Shown: positions 58,442 through 64,000 of the stretch, piece by piece | How the letters are laid out: the number at the start of each line of letters is the position of its first letter | Numbering within the stretch: position 1 is the first letter of the stretch | Source of the DNA: Clitoria ternatea | Taxonomy: Eukaryota > Streptophyta > Magnoliopsida > Fabales > Fabaceae | Direction of reading: 5' to 3' | DNA length: 64,000 nt | Assembly: GCA_037962975.1 (NCBI GenBank) | Contig: CM075670.1 | Span: forward strand, 152,772,501-152,836,500 | Position numbers and translations under genes: made by a program | Notes under the pieces: generated by a model | Seen by the model: only the letters and a program-made list of their open reading frames with translations | Databases searched by the model: none | What the model was told of the DNA's origin: nothing

Positions 58442-61400
58442 CTTCTTCTTCTTCTTCTTCTTCTTCTTCTTCTTCTTCTTCTTCTTCTTCTTCTTCTTCT
58501 TCTTCTTCTTCTTCTTCTTCTTCTTCTTCTTCTTCTTCTTCTTCTTCTTCTTCTTCTTCTTCTTCTTCTTCTTCTTGTGGCTTGAAGCTTCTCCCTTTTC
58601 TCCTCTTTATTTTCATTATCCTCATCCTCCCTTTTGACTTTCATTTTCGTTTTGGAGCAAGGTGAGCTCTTTACCATTACTTTTACGTTTGGAACCTAGA
58701 GAATAGAGGATGGTAACTTGGAAGAGTATTAGATGTTGTGGGTAGAGAAAAGAAGCATTAAATGCATGAACCCTAAGGTGTGGGTGAAATAAATAAGGGT
58801 ATTTATGAGTAATAAATGAAGTATGTGAAGTTAGGGTTGAAGAATGATGAGCATTTATGATGGATGATGAGTTTAGTGGAAACCCTAACTTATGGAATTT
58901 GGGGGAAATGTATAATATTGAAAGGTTTAACATTTATTGATGAGGGAAGTGTAATAAATGATGAGGCATTGTCATTAAATGATGATTAGAGATGGAGGTT
59001 AAGAACATAAGTGAAAACCTACTTGGAAAAGAATTAAATGTAAGTGTGGTAAATGGGATAACCTAACAATTTAGGTTGCTACTTTAATAACAATGAATAG
59101 TGGGTTAAGGGAAGGAATTCCTGAAGTCTAAGTAAGCAAATGAATAAACTTGTGATAGCTTTCACATGATGAGAATCATGTATACATAGAAATATATATG
59201 TATATTGAAATGGCTTTTGAATGAATAATTGATAAAGTCCTATAATGATTGGTGTAGGACTTGATAACTCTTGTGAAGCGGGAACGTCAAACCCGGAAGC
59301 ATACTTCTCTTAATGTAGGAGAGGGGTGTATTTTCTAAATGTATGAGAATTGTGATGATAATGTATGTATTAATGTAATATGGCATGTTGTCTTGATTAG
59401 ATGTGTTATCGTGCGTTTGAAATGAGAATTGTGTATGGTGTTTGAAATGAGTGTTTATATGATGAAGCCCAAATGAGGCTATGAATGGCATGTTATGTGA
59501 TGATGTATTATGGACTTCATGAATGATATGATGAGTACCCTAAACTTTTGGTTGGAGTGTTTTCTTGAATATAAGAATTGATGTTCATGATTGAATTTGT
59601 AGATAATTATGAGGTTGAAAGCAAAAGTACCCAAATGAGAGGGTGAGATAGCCATATGAGGTTGAGGCATGCATAAACATTGCATACATGGCATGGCATG
59701 CATATCATTATGATGTTGATAAGTGGTTGCGATCACTTGATGTTGGAAATATAAAAGGGCTTGTGAGTTCCTGTGATTATTAGACCGGTGGTTGCGATCA
59801 CCTGGTATTGAAATGAAAGGCCCTGCGGGACCATTGAGATTAAATGCCCATGGTTGTGATCATGAGGCGGGAGTACCCCTTGCGAGGCGGGAAACCTTAT
59901 GAAATGTTAAACGTGGTTGCGATCATGAGAAGCACCTTGCGAGGCTGCTAGAAGGAGTACCCCTTGCGAGGCGGGAAACCATTGAGAATGATTGTATAAT
60001 TATGGTGGTTGCGATCACCCGAGGAAATGAAATCGGATCCGTGCATATGTATTTTAAACACTAGCATGTGTATTAGTCTTTGAAGCATGGCATAGAGTGA
60101 TACTCTGTTGATGAGGTTGAGTGAGGTGTGGGTGGAAATCCCCTTTAAAATTACTAACTATGATTGTGTACTCGGTTGATATGATTCTGAGAAATTTAAT
60201 GGATAATTGTACTTGAATGAGAATTGATGGTTGAATGATTTAATATTGGATGCACTCCTCTTGAGGAGGAGACGTTTGTATTGCATTCATGCATATATTG
60301 TCTTAATTGTTGGATTTTCATCATTAAGAAAGTATACTCACTCTCCCTGTGGTATATCTTTTTAGCTCCTGTGTTGTAAGACTTGCCTTGGAGCTGTTTT
60401 GTGGAGGAGAAGTGTGAAGGAAGCCTCTTTTTAGTAAAGAATGCCTTGGCCGGCAACACATGATTTTATAGTTGTGTTAATAGTTATAAGGGTTTGATAT
60501 TTTGTCTATGTTGATTAGACTTGAATTGTCAAGACAATTGTATGGATGATGAACATTTGCATATAGGTAATGGAAATTTTAAGGGTCATGAAGGAAAATG
60601 AGAGCTTTTATGTATGGCTCATTTTCGCTTATGACCCTATGAACGTATATGATATGAATTTAAAATGAAACCTTCCTTACACTCTGATAAATGAATGAGA
60701 ACTCGTATTTGAGTATTAGTTTTATGGAGTGGAGTAAATGATGAGATAATTTTATAGGTTCATAATGAATTATAATGTAAATATATGAGTCGGCTCATAG
60801 GGAGCAAGTTTCAATTGGCTAGTAGGATGATATTGATGTGATGAATTAAGTAGAATTGGCTTAAATGGAGTTCTGACAGGATATGTTGTTCAAATTCCAC
60901 GTCCTGTATGTTTTCTGATTATCTCGCCCGAGTGAGATGGGTTCTCGCTCAAGCGAGAGTCCCTTCTGAATGACAATCAGTTTCTGGGCAATTCTCGCTT
61001 AGGCGAGAGTGAACCTCGTTCAAGCGAGATTGTCCCAGTATCAGTGTTTGCTTACTGGAGGAATTTCGCCCAGGCGAATGGAGTTTCACCGAGCGAGGGC
61101 GAAGGGATTTGTCACTGGACAAAATTTGTCAGAGCGAAGGACCTTGAGGAAAGTATTCGCCTAAGCGAGACGAGTGAACGGAGAATGGGTGAGATCCTGG
61201 ACGAATCCCGTCCAAGTTGGAGTTTTGAAAAATTTAAGATGTGGGGAAATTCTGAGTGAAATCCGAGTGAGCTTGTCTGAGTCGGGACCTTCCGAGTAAG
61301 GGAGTGGATGTTATTCCGAGTAAGGGTCTCCAAGTGTGATACTCTGGGCAGTGGAGTCCCGAGTTGGGAATCTCCGAGTCCAGTGTAACCTGTCCCGAGT

Positions 61401-62610
61401 GGTGAGCCTCCGAATGTGAAATTCCGAGTGGATGGCTCCGATTGGGGGTATTCGGGTGAAGTTGTTCAGAAGTACTCTGGATTAACTCCGCTTGAGTGAA
61501 CAGAAAGAAAGTCGGTTTTGAAATAAATTGCTGAGTGAAGACCGATCAGTAGTTGAGTCAGTGTTGGGATGAATTTGCCGAGTGAATGGCCGATCAGGTG
61601 TCGAATCGATGTTGGAATGAGATACCGAGTGAATGACCGATCAGGTGATGAGTCGGTTTTGGAGTAATTTACCGAGTGACAGACCGAGTGAGTGTGAAGT
61701 CGGTCCTAGAATGATTTAGCTGAGTGAAAAGTGGGTTGGTCTAGATTATTATGCCAAGTGCAAAACCGAGTGTGAGATGACTCGGATCTGGATTAATTTT
61801 GCCGAGTGGAAGCCGAATGAGTGATGGGTCGATTTTGGAAGGATTCTGCCAAAGGAAAACCCGAGTGTTGGGAAACTTTACTGAACGAGCGAGTGTATGC
61901 TCGGCTTTGGAAGTTATTTGTTTAGGCAAGGAGGTCTCGCCCAAGTTAGTTATGGGTTGTACTGATGCTGGCCCAATTCCGCTTGAGCGAAATGCCTCAG
62001 TTGTGATGCTCGCCCAAGCGAGTTGGTGTGGAATTCAGTTCTGGACAATTTTCGCCCAGGTTCGCTGGCTCCGCCCAAGCGAGGCTTGTCTGTCTCGCTC
62101 AAGCGAGTCGGATTACGCTTGAGCGCAGCTTCCCCTGATGCTTCTTTCCTCTTTTCGCTCAGCTCTCTTCTGCTTCGCCCATGTGCATTGTGTGGCACTC
62201 GCTCAAGCGAGTACGGATTTCGCTTGAGCGAGGGGGACCCCTGTTTCCCCAAATACTGAGATCGAATTGTTTTCTCTTTTCTTTTCATTAAACCCCGATT
62301 TTACATTACTTCACGAATGCTTTGGTTATAAAATCTGACTTATTAATTTTTGTAATGATCGACCTCTTTAATTTTAATCACATAGCAGTAACTTGTTCTG
62401 AAATTCTTCCGCTGTTTTTAATTGGAGCATTTATTCTTGGTTGCTCCTCTTGACTTACCTTCTCATATCTTTACATATGAGACAGGTCTCTGATAGGTCC
62501 GGGGAAATAAATAAATAAATAAATAAATAAGTTGCCTCACCAATTGCAACTATCATGAATTTATTACACTAAAATCATGAAAAATTTATCCCTATTTTCG
62601 GGGTGTCACA
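58005..62610 (+). repeat. 3' LTR of element B
   Basis: 4606 bp, colinear with 16794-21376, differing by a few per cent by eye. Main structural difference: (CTT)55 here against (CTT)14, together with loss of the ~78 bp that follow the run in the 5' LTR (17263-17340). The ggttgcgatcac copies are at 59724-60018 and the ccgagtg / ctcgctcaagcgag field at about 60920-62240. Confidence 0.93.
58412..58576. repeat. (CTT)55 microsatellite in the 3' LTR of B
   Basis: 165 bp of uninterrupted CTT. On the minus strand it gives long poly-Glu and poly-Arg frames (58359-58677) that are not genes. Confidence 0.97.
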
Positions 62611-62615
62611 GGGGT

Positions 62616-64000
62616 CCTACTTGACACCCCGTGAACCCTGCTTGGTTCATCGAGCCCTGCTTGACTCTCCACCTCGACCACTGGGTCCTACTTGACCATT
62701 GGGTAGCTCAACTGGGCACAAAAACCACGGGAGCCGGAAATAAGGGGCTATATATATCGTCGGCCATCCCACACCATATAATCACGTATCATAATCATAC
62801 AATCCGTTTACTGGAAGCCTGTCAGGAGCCGCTCCTTGTTCGTACAACGCACCGGCGACCACTCCCCACCCTCAACAGTATACGGAGTATCTCATACACA
62901 ATATGTAACTCAATATAACAAACATTACCATTCTCATGCCACACATACATATTTTCACTTTTTTCATCATAAGTGGCCATTAACATTACTCGGGTGACCT
63001 GCTTGTCAAACCCGACTCGTTAACAACATCACTCGGGTGACCTCCTTGTCAAGCCCGACTCCATATAGCCACAAAACAACAATTGTCATAGTATTAAATA
63101 TTTTAATTTCAATTGGTTCAAGCCACACACACACGATCGGAAACCGATCAGTGTCCATACATTTACATGCATTCATTCTTATTCATATACAATTCATTCG
63201 ACATTATCTCAATTATTACAACATTAAATACTTCTCAAGTCACATGCACACAATCAGAAACTGACCGGTGTTCACATACATGCATACTCATACATTCACA
63301 ACTTCATCACAACGTCAACATCAGATATTTCCTTGTCATACACACACACGATCCTAAACCGATCGGTGTGCATACAAATACACATTCACAACTTTTATTC
63401 GGCAATATCTCTAAGTCTCACACACACACATTCATATACATATTCACACAGTTTTCATTTAGCATCACTCTCACTCGGTTCATAGTCATTACAATGACTC
63501 GGACAGTGTCCCATTCTAATTAATTATAATCCAAACACCCCCCTTACCTCTGTTCCACGCCTCAACAGTTTCTGGGTTCACCGTTCCACCACCGTTCCAA
63601 CAGCGACTCCTTCAATCGTCCCACTGACGTTCATTCTAGCACCAACTCCTTTAAGCATTCCACCCATGTTGTTCCATTAACTACGGGTTTGGAACCTGAA
63701 ACACGTTACCATCACCCCACCATCCACACGGTCAAGGGCCACTTTAAGGCTCACAGCCAAGAGGAGTAGAGATCGAAACAGTACCTCTACATGCATGACC
63801 ATTTGGTCCAGAAAAGAAATGAAAGGGATGAGGTGACAATTTCACACAGTTTAGGGGACATACCTTGAAACCACAACCACGGCTATGCAATTATCTCAAG
63901 GTTTGATGCAAAAAGAGACTTCCCTTCAAAGCTTTCGGCCCTCAACAATGGAGGAAGGAGAAGAAGGAAGGAAACAGATGAAGGAGAAGAAGAAGATTCT
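62616..64000 (-). repeat. 5' LTR of element A, part 2 (cut by the window end)
   Basis: Continues A's 5' LTR after the right TSD of B (ggggt, 62611-62615): cctacttgacaccccgtgaacc matches 8627 onward. It then matches 9988-11283 across the site where the other LTR has the solo LTR, so this copy is empty at that site. It carries the paired tcgggtgacc...gtcaaacccgac inverted boxes near 62990-63060. It runs off the window about 250 bp before its expected end. Confidence 0.9.

Larger units (their letters stand above)
16794..62610 (+). mobile_element. Element B: Tekay/Del-type chromovirus, 45.8 kb with nested insertions
   Basis: Starts TGTAACACC (16794), ends GGTGTCACA (62610), and is flanked by a perfect TSD ggggt (16789-16793 and 62611-62615). 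Element A's LTR continues on both sides. Without the nested element C it is about 14.2 kb: two 4.6-kb LTRs, tRNA-Met PBS, a single gag-pol frame with chromodomain, and a polypurine tract. Tekay/Del assignment rests on long LTRs, the PBS, the FEDE...FRRGG end and a C-terminal chromodomain. At least seven in-frame stops and one frameshift make it inactive now. Confidence 0.93.
6866..64000 (-). mobile_element. Element A: old chromovirus-like Ty3/gypsy retrotransposon (outermost, runs off the window)
   Basis: Two long direct repeats beginning TGTGACATCCC (6866 and 15052) flank an internal region with a minus-strand tRNA-Met PBS next to the right repeat and a polypurine tract next to the left one, so the element reads right to left. 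The LTRs are about 3.4 kb once insertions are removed. The 3' LTR holds a solo LTR and the 5' LTR holds the 45.8-kb element B. The 5' LTR resumes at 62616 and is still running at 64000. By comparison with the other LTR about 250 bp remain, so the element should end near 64250. Gag, RNase H and integrase remnants make it a decayed relative of B. Confidence 0.85.

Noticed and set aside
58359..58677. Long poly-Glu and poly-Arg frames on the minus strand (also 17024-17339)
   Set aside because: They are translations of the CTT microsatellite in the B LTRs, in two frames at once, with length set by repeat number.

Overview
The window is repeat-rich nuclear DNA of a flowering plant, most likely a legume; Phaseoleae such as Vigna or Phaseolus is my guess from recalled repeat style, not from a host gene. 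I found no intact host gene and no tRNA or rRNA gene. Almost everything is LTR retrotransposon sequence, arranged as a four-level nest whose joints can be read to the base from TG...CA ends and 5-bp target-site duplications (TSDs).

Left flank (1-6865): a stretch rich in the palindrome TAATCGATTA (about 565-970), the end of a CACTA DNA transposon with hairpin subterminal repeats (1471-1946), an LTR-like fragment with a TATA box (about 2035-3411), a truncated reverse-strand Tat-type element (gag 5' half, PBS, 5' LTR; 3412-4805), and a foldback element with ~250-bp inverted arms (5386-6158).

Element A (6866 to beyond 64000, minus strand) is an old Ty3/gypsy chromovirus-like element with ~3.4-kb LTRs. 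Its 3' LTR carries a solo LTR (8697-9987). Its internal region (11534-15051) keeps only shreds of gag, RNase H and integrase. Its 5' LTR is split by element B (16794-62610, TSD ggggt/ggggt).

Element B (plus strand) is a Tekay/Del-type chromovirus with 4.6-kb LTRs, tRNA-Met PBS, gag-protease-RT-RNase H-integrase-chromodomain in one frame broken by stops. Its integrase is split by element C (25723-57373, TSD tcgaa/tcgaa).

Element C is a defective gypsy element with gag-protease only. Part of its interior derives from the LTR of a B-like element. It is present as LTR-internal-LTR-internal-LTR with an exact 7428-bp period. Diagnostic differences show the middle LTR is a recombinant of the outer two. 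Its first LTR is split by element D (25784-38410, TSD ttaat/ttaat).

Element D is a Tat-lineage gypsy element with a nearly complete gag-pol including the second, archaeal-type RNase H, two tandem arrays of hairpin-forming units (67 bp and 48 bp), and a reverse-strand ORF (34158-36820) with its own TATA box, a plausible 85-bp intron and a coiled-coil tail. Insertion order was A, then B, then C, then D; the LTR recombination in C followed divergence of C's outer LTRs.

The strongest points for follow-up are the three-LTR recombinant C, C's chimeric interior, the hairpin arrays plus antisense gene of D, and a short inverted-repeat vocabulary (CTCGCTCAAGCGAG, CCGAGTG) shared by the LTRs of A, B and C.
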